A DNA stretch of 64,000 bases from Bacillus dicomae (GCF_006494425.1 NZ_VHIV01000004.1:208393-272392); one strand, 5' to 3'; positions 1 through 16,019 are shown, counted from the first letter of the stretch. A program made the numbers and translations. The notes: generated by a model from the sequence alone, not told the origin.

Positions 1-1611
1 TTGTATGGTAACTTTCTCAATGTGAATAACGCTGGTACTACTTTACTCGGTTATCAAACAAATGAATTATTAAATCAGCCTTACTATTCACTTACGTATG
101 AAGAAGATTTAGAAGAAATCATTAATGCTTTTCATCGCGTAAAAAAGGGGAAATCTATTTCTTTAGAAATACGGGCGTATCATAAAAATAGAGATATTTA
201 CTACTTGCACGTTACAGCTGTTCCTATCTTTTTAAAGAATCATATTTCCGGGGTTTATTTAATGATTAAAGATATTACCGAAAGCAAACAACAACAAGAA
301 CAAATTAACTTTCTAGCATATCACGATACATTAACAGAGCTTGCAAATCGCCGAGCCTTTCATCGATATGTAGAACAAGCAATTGCTCGATCCCAAATAT
401 CAAAAAGACCTTTTGCTGTGATGTTCCTCGACCTAGACCGATTTAAAGTTATTAACGATACCCTCGGTCATAGGGTAGGAGACCTTCTATTAATTGCAGT
501 AGCAAAAAGGCTCGAAAGAATGGCGACACCAAATATGAAGCTTGCCCGGCTAGCTGGGGATGAGTTCACAATCCTTATTGAAAACTATAATAAAAGACCA
601 GATGTAAAAAAAATGGCTGATACGATCGTAAAAGCTATGAATGAACCATTCGAAATTGAAAATCAACATTTACAAATCTCACCGAGCATCGGGATTGCAA
701 TATATCCTGAAGCAGGTGAAGATCCACTGTCGATTCTACAGCATGCTGATATGGCCATGTATGAAGCAAAAAACAGGGGCAAAAACGGTAGCTCTCTATA
801 CACGAAAGAATTGTATAAAAAAATGGAACGAAAAGCTCGAATTGAAAAAGACTTACCACTCGCTTTAGTAAACAAAGAATTTTATCTCGTCTATCAGCCA
901 CAAATTGATATTACAACGAAAAAGATCATTGGCGCTGAAGCATTACTACGTTGGAAACATCCACTCCTAGGTGACATTCCACCATGTGAGTTCATTCCAA
1001 TTGTAGAAGAGACACCACAAGTCATTCCACTCGGTCACTGGGTATTAAAAGAATCTTGTCACCAGTTAAGAATATGGCATACTTTTGGCTACCAAGATTT
1101 AAAAATAAGTGTTAACTTATCAGCAAAAGAGTTCCAGCAAGATGATTTAATCGAGAACATTTCACAAATACTAACAGACATTAAAGTCGATCCAAAGTAT
1201 GTAACACTCGAGTTAACAGAACGCATTGCAATGATTGATGAAAAAGAAACATTATCAAGACTAAAGCAATTAAAGGAATATGGTATTCAAACGTCCATTG
1301 ATGACTTCGGTACCGGCTATTCCTCTCTCGCTTATTTATCCATTTTCCCTATCGATACATTAAAAGTACCAAGGGAATTTACACAACTAGCTGATCATCG
1401 GCCGGAAGAGAGAGCTATCGTTTCCACCATCCTTTCTCTTGCAAATACTTTAAACCTTTCTGTCGTTGCTGAAGGAATTGAAACAGAAAAACAACTTAAG
1501 TTTCTACAAAAGAATAACTGTAAATATATGCAAGGTTACTATTTCAGCAAACCACTTACTGGTCATCAATTTATAAAATTTCTACAAAAAACACCCAGTA
1601 TGAACCAATAG
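1..1611 (+). CDS. PAS-GGDEF-EAL cyclic di-GMP protein (5' end outside window)
   Basis: The reading frame is open from the first base, so the true start probably lies upstream and the product is a C-terminal fragment of 536 residues. Residues about 1-95 are a PAS/PAC sensor domain, about 100-265 a GGDEF diguanylate cyclase domain with signature AGDEF near residue 185, and about 280-530 an EAL phosphodiesterase domain with EALLRW near residue 313, ELTE and DDFGTGYSS. The RxxD inhibitory site that often precedes GGDEF is not visible. In the EAL domain the usual KID tripeptide reads KVP. The family makes or breaks cyclic di-GMP; whether this copy does either is not clear from sequence. It resembles the full-length protein at 43990-46668, which has a membrane region ahead of the PAS domain, so the missing part here may be similar. 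Confidence 0.85.
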   Translation: MYGNFLNVNNAGTTLLGYQTNELLNQPYYSLTYEEDLEEIINAFHRVKKGKSISLEIRAYHKNRDIYYLHVTAVPIFLKNHISGVYLMIKDITESKQQQEQINFLAYHDTLTELANRRAFHRYVEQAIARSQISKRPFAVMFLDLDRFKVINDTLGHRVGDLLLIAVAKRLERMATPNMKLARLAGDEFTILIENYNKRPDVKKMADTIVKAMNEPFEIENQHLQISPSIGIAIYPEAGEDPLSILQHADMAMYEAKNRGKNGSSLYTKELYKKMERKARIEKDLPLALVNKEFYLVYQPQIDITTKKIIGAEALLRWKHPLLGDIPPCEFIPIVEETPQVIPLGHWVLKESCHQLRIWHTFGYQDLKISVNLSAKEFQQDDLIENISQILTDIKVDPKYVTLELTERIAMIDEKETLSRLKQLKEYGIQTSIDDFGTGYSSLAYLSIFPIDTLKVPREFTQLADHRPEERAIVSTILSLANTLNLSVVAEGIETEKQLKFLQKNNCKYMQGYYFSKPLTGHQFIKFLQKTPSMNQ

Positions 1612-1625
1612 CTCATACTGGGTGT
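1591..1625. terminator. Bidirectional terminator hairpin
   Basis: A perfect 13-bp stem (1591-1603 with 1613-1625, 9-nt loop) overlaps the stop codon of the GGDEF-EAL gene. An A-run to its left gives a good U-run on the minus strand, so it also ends the convergent DUF975 transcript. Confidence 0.8.
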
Positions 1626-1677
1626 TTCTATCACACTATTTGCGAACAGTAAAACTAGTCATCATTACAGTTTCACT

Positions 1678-2331
1678 TTATAATTTCGGAATTCTTTTCT
1701 CGTAATATTCCTCTGCAATCTCTTCATAAAAAGCTGCTGACGTCGTATAAAAATATGGTATGAGCCATAGGAATCCAATCCCTAATGTAATACAACTTAA
1801 TATAAACCAACCAATAAAACTTAAACATAAAATGAAATACTCCATCTTATGTCCATCCATCATATGACGACTTTCTGTAATGGCTTGATTTATAGAATAC
1901 TCAGGATGATCATTTATTATAAAGTACGTCATCGAATATGAAAATGATTTAATAATGCCCGGAATAATAAATAGTAAAAACCATAAGAAAATATAAATGT
2001 TTACTACTATATATAATAAAAATGACTTTATAAACTTACTTCCTTCTGTAAACCATCTGAATATGTGCCCAATACGCGCTTCCTTTTCACGGATGATATG
2101 CAGCGCTAAGCAATAACCACCTAGCGTTAATGGACCTACCACCAACATTGAAATAATTTCTAATGAAAGTGAGCTCTTTACTTCTTTCCAATCCCAAACC
2201 TGAGAGAAAACGAAATCAATACTAAAACTAAACGCTGAAATAAGAATCGAAATAAGTAATGTTGCCCCGACAGCTAATCCCCATTTCCCCTCTAATGAAT
2301 CTAGCGCTTCTCCTTTTAAATCACTAATCAT
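1678..2331 (-). CDS. DUF975 family membrane protein
   Basis: This 217-residue protein has several hydrophobic segments (about 18-40, 60-80, 105-130 and 165-195) and belongs by pattern to the DUF975 integral membrane family: it opens with a conserved block containing GKWGLAVG and carries the motif SRHMMDGHK before the last membrane segments. No function is established for the family. It lies 47 bp after a paralogue in the same orientation, so the two are probably co-transcribed and may have arisen by duplication. Identification of the family is fairly secure; the cellular role is unknown. Confidence 0.75.
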   Translation of the reverse strand: MISDLKGEALDSLEGKWGLAVGATLLISILISAFSFSIDFVFSQVWDWKEVKSSLSLEIISMLVVGPLTLGGYCLALHIIREKEARIGHIFRWFTEGSKFIKSFLLYIVVNIYIFLWFLLFIIPGIIKSFSYSMTYFIINDHPEYSINQAITESRHMMDGHKMEYFILCLSFIGWFILSCITLGIGFLWLIPYFYTTSAAFYEEIAEEYYEKRIPKL

Positions 2332-2378
2332 AATTCTCCTCCTATACGTAATAACTCTATTAGTATAGCATGTTCCTA

Positions 2379-3170
2379 CTACAATTCATCTTTTGAAATA
2401 TAGCGATAAAAATGTGCTGTCGTTGTACTCACATACGGGCTAAGCCAAAGAAAACCTATTCCGAGTGTTAAAATCGCTAAAAGACCCCATCCTATAAAAC
2501 TAAGCCATAAAAGAAACAAATCTAATTTATGCCCCTTCATAAGATGCTTACTTTCTTTCATCGCTTGTGACACACTATACTCTGGATTTTCAACCATTAC
2601 ATAATACGTCATCGAATATGCAAAATAAAGAATGACTATTACAACAAACGAAATAGCTAATAAAATAAAGAAAACGATTATGAATGATGGATTTGCATTC
2701 TCATCAAGAAAACCTAATATCCCAAATACAATCGTTCCTAACATCGGAACCCATGTACCTGTATATAACAAAATTGCGAGCATAGCCCACATTGTTTTTA
2801 TCATCCTTTTAAAACCACGAAATCCTTCAAATAAATAATCCACCCTAGCATCTTCCCGTTTACTTATTTGTAGAAACACATTCGTATAACCATATGTGGT
2901 AATGCCATAAGCAGCATAACTTAAAATTATCATAAGACAGTAAAAAACCCCAAACGTAATAGCAGCTCCAATTGACATCGCGTCTTCTTCAATTGAACCA
3001 GTTGAAATAGACGCTAAAAGAAATATTATAACTCCTGGAATTAATAGTATAAGCATTACAGCCATTGAAACGACGTAACTTATAATATGATATAAAATCG
3101 TTGATCCAACACCTAGCCCCCATTTTCCTTTTAAAGATTGCAATGCTTCTCGTTTCATTTCACCAATCAT
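2379..3170 (-). CDS. DUF975 family membrane protein (paralogue)
   Basis: A 263-residue multi-pass membrane protein that shares its opening block (EALQSLKGKWGLGVG) and the later SKHLMKGHK motif with the downstream protein at 1678-2331, which marks both as DUF975 paralogues. It is longer, with extra hydrophobic segments between about residues 65 and 190. The start is the ATG at 3170. It is convergent with nothing and follows the atp operon on the same strand, but a strong terminator at 3265-3302 separates them. No function can be assigned. Confidence 0.75.
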   Translation of the reverse strand: MIGEMKREALQSLKGKWGLGVGSTILYHIISYVVSMAVMLILLIPGVIIFLLASISTGSIEEDAMSIGAAITFGVFYCLMIILSYAAYGITTYGYTNVFLQISKREDARVDYLFEGFRGFKRMIKTMWAMLAILLYTGTWVPMLGTIVFGILGFLDENANPSFIIVFFILLAISFVVIVILYFAYSMTYYVMVENPEYSVSQAMKESKHLMKGHKLDLFLLWLSFIGWGLLAILTLGIGFLWLSPYVSTTTAHFYRYISKDEL

Positions 3171-3264
3171 TTATTCATCTCCTTTATAGATTGTTGTACA
3201 TTCTCTACTTATACAAGCATCAATATAATTATACCAGTTTTGTAAAATTATCCATAAAATACAT

Positions 3265-3301
3265 AAAAAATCCGTAAAGGCAAGAGCCCTTACGGATTTT
3301 T

Positions 3302-3302
<1 letters not shown>
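3265..3302 (-). terminator. Terminator of the atp operon
   Basis: Inverted repeat 3265-3280 / 3287-3302 around a short loop, with an A-run at 3265-3270 that becomes a U-run on the minus strand. It lies directly after the atpC stop codon. Confidence 0.85.
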
Positions 3303-3715
<413 letters not shown>

Positions 3716-3723
3716 CTAAGGCC

Positions 3724-5178
<1,455 letters not shown>

Positions 5179-5207
5179 TTAGCTTTTCATTTTTTTATTA
5201 GTTTATA

Positions 5208-5241
5208 GCTTACGCGACTCTTTTAAAAGAGCCGCCTACGC
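5208..5241 (-). repeat. Short hairpin copy of the stop-codon-associated repeat (atpG-atpD gap)
   Basis: An inverted repeat centred on TTTTAAAA: 5208-5220 pairs imperfectly with 5229-5241. Read on the minus strand its head (AAAAAGCGTAGGCGGCTC) matches the heads of the larger repeats at 17563 and 26560 and starts within 10 bp of the atpG stop codon. Confidence 0.65.
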
Positions 5242-5250
5242 TTTTTATTA

Positions 5251-6117
<867 letters not shown>

Positions 6118-6201
6118 TCACCACCTTTTTTCCGGAAGTTGGCACGATTAGTAAGAATCCTCTTCCTAATCTACGTTGCAAGATATTCTTGCTCATGATT
6201 G

Positions 6202-6235
6202 AAGGAAAAGAATAGGTGCACCTACTCTTTTCCTT
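6202..6235. other. 34-bp palindrome in the atpA-atpG gap
   Basis: Two 17-nt arms (6202-6218 and 6219-6235) are complementary with one mismatch and no loop. There is no U-run, so it looks like an mRNA processing or stabilising structure and not a terminator. Confidence 0.6.
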
Positions 6236-6285
6236 TACATGACCTTTAGCAATCTCAGAACTTGAGATGCCTATATATATACTAT

Positions 6286-6322
6286 CTAGCTCCAGCGGCT
6301 TGACGAGCCGCTTCCGCTTTTA
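6286..6322 (-). repeat. Short hairpin copy of the stop-codon-associated repeat (atpA-atpG gap)
   Basis: AGCGGC and GCCGCT pair around TTGACGA. On the minus strand it begins immediately after the atpA stop codon with AAAAGCGGAAGCGGCTCG and ends with a CCGCTGGAGCTAG tail, i.e. the two ends of the larger repeat joined with the middle missing. Confidence 0.7.
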
Positions 6323-8894
<2,572 letters not shown>

Positions 8895-9017
8895 TCACTC
8901 CCTTCAAAATATCTAAATTGATCATATGAAAAAAAAAGACATACGTTTCATTCATAAAGCAATGGCGAAGAAAGTTCGGAAAAACACTCTTCGCCATCTA
9001 TGTAAGGGGAGTCTCCC

Positions 9018-9236
<219 letters not shown>

Positions 9237-9291
9237 TTAATTTGTCCTCCTTTGTATTATAAAAAATAAATTTTTTCTTACTTAAATTATA

Positions 9292-10410
<1,119 letters not shown>

Positions 10411-10414
<4 letters not shown>

Positions 10415-10635
10415 TGCTCTCCCGAATAGTAATGTCGAATGAGTCGAATCATTGCGTATACCCCTGTTCCTAATCCGAGTAATAACCCTATAATAAGAAA
10501 CAATGGAAACGTTCCAACCTTATTATCAATCCACTGCCCACCAAAGATCCCAACAAGAATAGAACCGACTAACTGAGCAAGAATACCTGACATTAAAGCA
10601 TAAGCTTTTATATGGCTGCGATCGTTTTTTTGCAA
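10411..10635 (-). CDS. atpZ: AtpZ/AtpI family small membrane protein
   Basis: A small protein with two membrane helices; the first holds the glycine pattern GSILVGIFGGQWID and the second GLLLGLGTGVYAMIRL, which fits the AtpZ/AtpI family found at the start of atp operons. The start chosen is TTG at 10635, eight bases after a strong GGAGGG; the upstream ATG at 10665 has no good ribosome-binding site. The product is then 74 residues. It is the first gene of the atp operon and is coupled to atpI by a four-base overlap. Confidence 0.8.
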
Positions 10636-10789
10636 GGATTCATCCCTCCAATATGTAACCCTCATTCACGATGTGTTAATAATAACTCATTTCTTTGCAT
10701 AAATCCTATACAAAATAAAAAGTTTACATTTTCGTCACGGAATAGATGTATTTTTGTCACTGAAAGCCCTACCATCTATCCCCGTTGTT

Positions 10790-10818
10790 AGCATACAATA
10801 GGGTATTAACAGTGTCAA
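10790..10818 (-). promoter_or_regulatory. SigA promoter of the atp operon
   Basis: On the minus strand TTGACA (10813-10818) and TATGCT (10790-10795) are separated by exactly 17 nt, about 120 nt upstream of the first gene's promoter-proximal leader. No other comparable promoter is seen in the gap. Confidence 0.85.
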
Positions 10819-11109
10819 CGAGAAATCGTAAAAAATCAAAAAATTTGAGTATTAGTCATTTCCTCCCAAAAATGAAAACGTTCCCCTTCTAAATACTGGT
10901 TAGAGATATGCAATTTCTAACAGTTTTCTCTTTATAATAGAAGGAAATGTTCACAAGTTTGTCACTATTATATTTTTAGGATATAACGCTTTCCTTCCAT
11001 AATATAGTGCTCTTTAGACGTAAGACTTCTATATTATATGTGATGCGTATGCAACTTATGTTGTATATACTATGTATATTTATCCCCCTCCCCTACCTCA
11101 TCAAGGTAC
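10819..11109. other. Intergenic stretch without a recognised gene
   Basis: AT-rich DNA between the atp promoter and the upp terminator. A TATAAT at 10933-10938 on the plus strand lacks a convincing -35 box. The TGAAAACGTTCCCC near 10872 resembles a catabolite-response element at 12 of 14 positions, but its position 55 bp upstream of the atp promoter is not typical for repression. Confidence 0.4.
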
Positions 11110-11138
11110 AAAAAAACGAGAGGGGAATCCCCTCTCGT
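11110..11138 (-). terminator. Terminator of upp
   Basis: A 10-bp GC-rich stem (11116-11125 with 11129-11138) and an A-run at 11110-11116 that becomes a U-run on the minus strand, just after the upp stop codon. Confidence 0.85.
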
Positions 11139-11146
11139 CAGTTGTC

Positions 11147-11776
11147 TTACTTCGTTCCGAATAAACGGTCACCAGCATCACCAAGACCTGGCACTACATA
11201 TCCGTGGTCATTTAATTTCTCATCTAATGCTGCTACATAAATATCAACATCAGGATGTTCTTCTTGTACTACTTTTACTCCTTCTGGAGCTGCAACGATA
11301 CACATTAATTTAATTTGTTTTGCACCGCGCTTTTTCAGAGAGTTAATTGCTTCAGCTGCAGAACCACCAGTTGCTAGCATCGGATCTAGTACGATAAAGT
11401 CACGCTCTTCTACATCCGTTGGAAGTTTCACATAGTATTCTACCGGTTGCAATGTTTTAGGGTCACGGTATAAACCAACGTGTCCTACTTTTGCTGCTGG
11501 AATTAATTTCAGAATTCCATCAACCATTCCTAAACCTGCACGTAAAATCGGAATTAAACCAAGTTTCTTACCAGCGATCACTTTTGTTGTCGCTTTGCTT
11601 ACAGGCGTTTCAATTTCAATGTCTTTAAGTGGAAGATCGCGAGTAATTTCGAAAGCCATTAAACTTGCTACTTCGTCCACTAATTCACGAAAATCTTTCG
11701 TACCTGTATTCTTATCACGAATATATGTAATCTTATGTTGAATTAACGGGTGATCAAATACATACAGTTTTCCCAT
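11147..11776 (-). CDS. upp: Uracil phosphoribosyltransferase
   Basis: A 209-residue cytosolic salvage enzyme that makes UMP from uracil and PRPP. The PRPP-binding loop [10 protein letters not shown] is near residues 131-140, and the uracil-binding C-terminal block [17 protein letters not shown] is intact. Length matches the family. The start ATG follows AAGGAGAG. The gene has its own promoter (11835-11863) and terminator, so it is transcribed as a single unit next to glyA. Confidence 0.97.
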   Translation of the reverse strand: MGKLYVFDHPLIQHKITYIRDKNTGTKDFRELVDEVASLMAFEITRDLPLKDIEIETPVSKATTKVIAGKKLGLIPILRAGLGMVDGILKLIPAAKVGHVGLYRDPKTLQPVEYYVKLPTDVEERDFIVLDPMLATGGSAAEAINSLKKRGAKQIKLMCIVAAPEGVKVVQEEHPDVDIYVAALDEKLNDHGYVVPGLGDAGDRLFGTK

Positions 11777-11834
11777 GTGAATCTCTCCTTTAGATGATAT
11801 TCATGCGTTTGCACGCTTTTTTACACTATTTACG

Positions 11835-11863
11835 ATTGTAAAGAAAACACTACTAATATTCAA
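11835..11863 (-). promoter_or_regulatory. SigA promoter of upp
   Basis: Minus-strand TTGAAT (11858-11863), 17-nt spacer, TACAAT (11835-11840), about 60 nt upstream of the start codon. Confidence 0.8.
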
Positions 11864-12000
11864 GGGCAAATTTGGCAAAATCATGATTTTACGATGAATC
11901 TATCTAGTATCTTTACCAATTATGGGAGCTGTATCCTTCATTATATCGCCAAAATTTATTCATCATTTGTATACATACTTAAAGAACAATATATGTCCCC

Positions 12001-12040
12001 AAAAAAAAGACTGCCAAAACAATTACGTCTCAGCAGTCTT
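12001..12040 (-). terminator. Terminator of glyA
   Basis: Stem AAGACTGC / GCAGTCTT (12007-12014 with 12033-12040), an 18-nt loop, and an A-run at 12001-12008 giving a U-run on the minus strand, ten bases after the glyA stop codon. Confidence 0.7.
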
Positions 12041-12050
12041 CTTCAATCTA

Positions 12051-13292
12051 TTATAGATCTGTGTACATTGGGAATTTGCTCGTTAACGCTTCTACACGCT
12101 TACGTGCTTCTTCTAATGCAGCTTCATTTTCATGATTTTTTAATGTGTAAGCAATAAGTGACGCAATTTCATCCATTTCATCTAAACCAAAGCCACGAGA
12201 TGTTACAGCTGCCGTACCGATACGTACACCGCTTGTTACAAATGGACTTGCTGTTTCAAATGGAATTGTATTTTTGTTCACTGTAATACCAACTTCATCT
12301 AATACGTGCTCTGCTACTTTACCTGTGATTTCTAAGTTACGAACATCAATCAAGATTAAGTGATTGTCTGTTCCGCCAGAAACAAGTGTAAGTCCTTCTT
12401 TTTGAAGACCCTCAGCTAAGCGATTCGCATTGTTAATGATATTTTGTGCATATGTTTTAAAATCATCTTGAAGTGCCTCACCGAATGCAACAGCTTTTGC
12501 AGCAATTACGTGCATCAGTGGACCACCTTGAATACCAGGGAAGATTGATTTATCAATTTGTTTTGCAAATTGTTCTTCACATAAAATCATACCGCCACGT
12601 GGGCCACGTAATGTTTTATGTGTTGTTGTTGTAACGAAATGTGCATGTGGTACTGGATTTGGGTGTAAACCAGCTGCTACTAAACCAGCGATATGTGCCA
12701 TATCAACCATTAAGTATGCACCCACTTCATCTGCAATCTCACGGAATCGTTTGAAATCGATAACACGAGGGTATGCACTTGCACCTGCAACGATTAATTT
12801 TGGTTTATGTTCTTTCGCTTTTGCTAATACATCATCGTAATTAATACGGTGAGATTCAGCATCCACGCCATATTCTACGAAATTATATTGTACTCCACTG
12901 AAGTTAACAGGGCTTCCGTGTGTTAAGTGACCACCATGAGATAAATTCATACCAAGTACTGTATCGCCTTGCTCTAAAATCGTGAAGTATACTGCCATGT
13001 TCGCTTGTGCACCAGAATGTGGTTGAACATTTACGTGCTCTGCGCCAAAAATTTCTTTTACGCGGTCACGCGCGATATCTTCTACTACGTCTACGTGTTC
13101 ACAACCACCATAGTAACGTTTTCCAGGATATCCTTCAGCATACTTATTCGTTAAAACAGAACCTTGCGCTTCCATTACTGCTTCACTTACGAAGTTCTCC
13201 GAAGCAATTAGCTCAATCTTTGAACGCTGTCTTCCTAGTTCTGCCTCAATTGCAGCAAATACCTTTTCATCTTGACGTTTTAAATGATCCAC
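12051..13292 (-). CDS. glyA: Serine hydroxymethyltransferase
   Basis: A PLP enzyme that converts serine and tetrahydrofolate to glycine and 5,10-methylene-tetrahydrofolate, the main source of one-carbon units. The PLP lysine lies in [14 protein letters not shown], and the early blocks [14 protein letters not shown] and [13 protein letters not shown] are typical. The start chosen is GTG at 13292, six bases after AAGGGGG, giving 413 residues; a TTG one codon earlier is too close to that site. A hairpin at 13442-13464 belongs to the upstream operon, so glyA probably has its own promoter. Confidence 0.96.
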   Translation of the reverse strand: MDHLKRQDEKVFAAIEAELGRQRSKIELIASENFVSEAVMEAQGSVLTNKYAEGYPGKRYYGGCEHVDVVEDIARDRVKEIFGAEHVNVQPHSGAQANMAVYFTILEQGDTVLGMNLSHGGHLTHGSPVNFSGVQYNFVEYGVDAESHRINYDDVLAKAKEHKPKLIVAGASAYPRVIDFKRFREIADEVGAYLMVDMAHIAGLVAAGLHPNPVPHAHFVTTTTHKTLRGPRGGMILCEEQFAKQIDKSIFPGIQGGPLMHVIAAKAVAFGEALQDDFKTYAQNIINNANRLAEGLQKEGLTLVSGGTDNHLILIDVRNLEITGKVAEHVLDEVGITVNKNTIPFETASPFVTSGVRIGTAAVTSRGFGLDEMDEIASLIAYTLKNHENEAALEEARKRVEALTSKFPMYTDL

Positions 13293-13436
13293 CAAAATCC
13301 CCCTTTTCTGAACGAATTACATCAATTCCCAACAGTTTTTTCTTATTTATTCAGAAAAAACGAAAATTCAGGTTGTAATTCTTTCGAACCTTCATGTTTT
13401 CAACTACATTCTAACATGACTTTCTATATCATAAAA

Positions 13437-13464
13437 GAAAAAAAAGACCGAAAATTGGTCTTTT
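13437..13464 (-). terminator. Terminator of the ywlG-rpiB-ywlE group
   Basis: Stem AAAAGACC / GGTCTTTT (13442-13449 with 13457-13464), loop GAAAATT, A-run on the left giving a U-run on the minus strand. Confidence 0.75.
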
Positions 13465-13520
13465 CTTTCTTCTATGATAAAGTCAGACAACATACCTTAT
13501 TCGTAGGATACAATGAAATT

Positions 13521-14093
13521 TTAACGGCAAGTGATAGTCTCTTCCTTCGCCGCATAAACAGCACGTGCTCCACCAATTAGTTTTCCACGTGTTGTTGCCA
13601 TCGTTACATGTGCACTTCCAATTTCCTTCACACTAGTACGAACCGGAACAGCTACGTGCTTTAAATGCATACCGATAAATGTATCACCAATATCCATTCC
13701 CGCATCTGCTTTAATAAACTCAATTACTACCGGATCTTTAAAATTGTGATAAGCATATGTTGCTAATGCACCACCTGCTGATCTAACAGGCGTAACTGTT
13801 ACAATTTCAAATTGATATTTCATCGCCAACTCTTTCTCAACTACTAAAGCACGGTTTAAATGCTCACAACATTGAAACGCCAACTCAATACCTGTTTGTT
13901 CTTGAAATTGTTTTAACTCAGAAAAAATCGCCTCTGCTACTTCCATCGTTCCTGATGTTCCAATTCTTTCTCCTAGCACTTCGCTCGTACTACAACCCAC
14001 TACAAAAATTTGACCACTTTGTAATGAAGCTTGTTCTTGGAAATCAGAAAGTGAAATTTGTAGCTGTTCTCTTACCTTTACGATTTCTGTCAT
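13521..14093 (-). CDS. ywlG: YwlG-like protein (TIGR01440/DUF436 family)
   Basis: A soluble 190-residue protein that matches the conserved family found between rpiB and glyA in Bacillus. Recognisable blocks are [13 protein letters not shown] near the N-terminus, [12 protein letters not shown], and [16 protein letters not shown]. No biochemical function is established for the family. The start chosen is the ATG at 14093 behind AGGAAGAGG; the open frame runs 15 codons further upstream without a better site. Sixty-six bp separate it from rpiB, and it probably shares a transcript with rpiB and ywlE. Confidence 0.8.
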   Translation of the reverse strand: MTEIVKVREQLQISLSDFQEQASLQSGQIFVVGCSTSEVLGERIGTSGTMEVAEAIFSELKQFQEQTGIELAFQCCEHLNRALVVEKELAMKYQFEIVTVTPVRSAGGALATYAYHNFKDPVVIEFIKADAGMDIGDTFIGMHLKHVAVPVRTSVKEIGSAHVTMATTRGKLIGGARAVYAAKEETITCR

Positions 14094-14159
14094 TACGCCT
14101 CTTCCTTTCACAGGTTGGTTCACCAAATTATATTTCATACTGCTTCTAGTTAGAATCTA

Positions 14160-14603
14160 TTACTTTGCTTCGTATGTTTTAATTTTTCCTACGCGGTTTT
14201 CGTGACGGCCACCTTCAAATTCAGTTGTTAACCAAATTTTTGCGATGTCACGAGCTAGACCAGCACCAATTACACGCTCGCCCATTGCTAACATATTAGT
14301 GTCATTATGCTCTCTCGTTGCTCTCGCGCTGAAAGTATCATGAACTAACGCACAACGAATACCATTTACTTTATTTGCAGCAATTGACATACCGATGCCT
14401 GTCCCACAAACTAAAATACCACGGTCTACTTCGCCATTTGCTACCATTTCCGCTGCTGGAAATGCAAAATCAGGGTAATCAACAGAACCAGCTTCACATT
14501 CACAACCTAAATCAATATATTCAATATTTAACTCTTCTAATAAACTTACAAGTTCTTTACGGATATTCATACCGCCGTGATCAGATGCTACTACTACTTT
14601 CAT
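14160..14603 (-). CDS. rpiB: Ribose-5-phosphate isomerase B
   Basis: A 147-residue enzyme of the RpiB/LacAB family that interconverts ribose 5-phosphate and ribulose 5-phosphate in the pentose phosphate pathway. It opens with MKVVVASDHGG, contains the active-site segment GILVCGTGIGMSIAANK with the catalytic cysteine in VCGTG, and has the phosphate-binding HDTFSARATREHNDTNML block. Length matches the family. It lies between ywlG and ywlE on the same strand. Confidence 0.95.
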   Translation of the reverse strand: MKVVVASDHGGMNIRKELVSLLEELNIEYIDLGCECEAGSVDYPDFAFPAAEMVANGEVDRGILVCGTGIGMSIAANKVNGIRCALVHDTFSARATREHNDTNMLAMGERVIGAGLARDIAKIWLTTEFEGGRHENRVGKIKTYEAK

Positions 14604-14700
14604 TTTTACCCCTCCAAAGTTTCAATCAATTATCTTCATTTCTCACTCGCTACCATTAATGGAACGAAGTGATCTCCAATATCGTATTATACACGAAACA

Positions 14701-15141
14701 TCAACCTTCGGAATGTTTTTTCAGTAAAGTTTGTACAAGTTTTTCCATCTCTTCTAACGTTTCTTTATAAATAGAAAGTGATCCACCAAATGGATCTGAA
14801 ATATCCTTACTTATACCCTCAGTTATTCCATATAATGTATCCAATTTCTTTTCAACACTCGGATAATGCCCAAGTACAATTTGCTTATGGTTTTCCGTCA
14901 TTGTTACTACAATATCAGCCCAATCAATTAAAGATTCGTTCACCTGTTGCGCGGCATGATCGATTGCAATTCCCTTTTCAGCTAAAGCTTCCTTTGCATG
15001 TACCGACGCATCACTTCCAGGATAGGCAAAAACACCGGCAGATTGCACTTCAAACTTACCTTCTCCGTGATGACGAAGTAATGCTTCAGCCATCGGGCTA
15101 CGGCATGTATTTCCAGTGCAAATAAATAACACTCGCTTCAT
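14701..15141 (-). CDS. ywlE: Protein-arginine phosphatase, low-molecular-weight phosphatase fold
   Basis: A 146-residue protein with the P-loop CTGNTCRS: nucleophile Cys8, Arg14, and Thr12 at the position that in B. subtilis YwlE (Thr11) accounts for arginine instead of tyrosine specificity. The catalytic aspartate is in DISDPFGGS near residue 116. In Bacillus this enzyme reverses McsB protein-arginine phosphorylation, which marks proteins for ClpCP. Neighbours on both sides match the B. subtilis ywl order. The substrate call is inferred from the threonine and from synteny. Confidence 0.9.
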   Translation of the reverse strand: MKRVLFICTGNTCRSPMAEALLRHHGEGKFEVQSAGVFAYPGSDASVHAKEALAEKGIAIDHAAQQVNESLIDWADIVVTMTENHKQIVLGHYPSVEKKLDTLYGITEGISKDISDPFGGSLSIYKETLEEMEKLVQTLLKKHSEG

Positions 15142-15173
15142 CCAAACCCACCCCTTTTCTTCTTTTTCTTACC

Positions 15174-15326
15174 TTTACCCCGCATTAACGGGCAGTAAGA
15201 CTCCCACTTCAAAATTTGGCGAATGTGAGGGAATTAGCCGGGAGACTAGCTGCCCGTAAAGGCCCGATTCGTGAGGGCTAATAATCAGTGGGATACTCCC
15301 CTCCACCGATTAAAGTTTCACTTTAT
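15174..15326. repeat. Dispersed B. cereus group intergenic repeat, full copy (bcr1-like)
   Basis: A 153-bp structured stretch. CGGGCAG...ACTCCC near 15189-15205 pairs imperfectly over about 17 bp with GGGAG...CTGCCCG near 15239-15256, and further short stems follow. The right end carries TTTAT. A second, internally deleted copy lies at 41551-41625 in the opposite orientation. Length and form recall the published bcr1 element, but identity was not checked. Confidence 0.65.
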
Positions 15327-15370
15327 CATAACGTACATAAGAATAGAACAAAAGAAATGTGAATATACAA

Positions 15371-15414
15371 AAGGCGCATTTCTCTTATATTTTCTCTAAG
15401 AAAAATGCGCCTTA
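15371..15414. other. Hairpin between the PTS IIA gene and the bcr1-like repeat
   Basis: AAGGCGCATTT (15371-15381) pairs with AAATGCGCCTT (15403-15413), extended by a few AT pairs. No clear U-run on either strand, so the role is uncertain. Confidence 0.5.
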
Positions 15415-15479
15415 TCCACATATATGTGAAACCCTATTTCCAAGTGCCTAAAGTATTTTAACATACATAGCAAGAAATA

Positions 15480-15509
15480 AGGAATCCATTTCATACGAAA
15501 TGGATTCCT
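15480..15509 (-). terminator. Terminator of the PTS IIA gene
   Basis: A perfect 13-bp stem (15480-15492 with 15497-15509) with a 4-nt loop, 12 bp after the stop codon. The U-run on the minus strand is short. Confidence 0.75.
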
Positions 15510-15521
15510 CTTATACAATAA

Positions 15522-16019
15522 TTATTTCATTGTAACTTTCATTACTTCTGTTGAACCTTTTGTAGCTGTTACACCTACAGTTGTTTTAATAGACTCAGCT
15601 GCATCTGTGTTTGTAATAACGATTGGCGTAATTGTGCTTTTCGCTTTTTCACGAATTAACTCTAAGTCGAATGAGATTAATTTATCTCCAGCTTTTACAG
15701 CTTGGCCTTCAGAAACGTGAGCTTCGAAACCTTCGCCTTCCATTTTTACAGTTTCTAATCCAACGTGGATTAAAATTTCTGTACCGTTTTTCGCTTTAAT
15801 TCCGATAGCATGCTTTGTGTGGAATAATTGTACGATTTCACCATCAACTGGAGATACAACTACACCTTCAGTAGGATCGATTGCAACACCGTCACCCATC
15901 ATACGACCAGCGAATACTGGATCTGGTACTTCTTCAATATTTTTCACTGCTCCAGTTAATGGAGCTACGATTGTTTCTTCATTTGTTTTTGAACCAAGAC
16001 CGAATAATTTTTTAAACAT
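15522..16019 (-). CDS. crr: PTS glucose-family enzyme IIA
   Basis: A stand-alone 165-residue IIA protein of the glucose superfamily. The phosphorylated histidine is His85 in ILIHVGLETV, and the partner His70 lies in FHTKHAIGI. It passes phosphate from HPr-His to membrane EIIBC proteins that lack their own IIA domain. No other PTS gene is adjacent, which fits a general IIA used by several transporters. The upstream TATAAT has a catabolite-response-element-like sequence in the spacer. Which sugar it serves cannot be told. Confidence 0.92.
   Translation of the reverse strand: MFKKLFGLGSKTNEETIVAPLTGAVKNIEEVPDPVFAGRMMGDGVAIDPTEGVVVSPVDGEIVQLFHTKHAIGIKAKNGTEILIHVGLETVKMEGEGFEAHVSEGQAVKAGDKLISFDLELIREKAKSTITPIVITNTDAAESIKTTVGVTATKGSTEVMKVTMK

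Noticed and set aside
13296-13436. PurR boxes or T-box upstream of glyA
   Set aside because: Two GTTCGA/GTTCAG-like half sites are imperfect and not spaced as known PurBoxes; no T-box specifier or terminator structure is seen.
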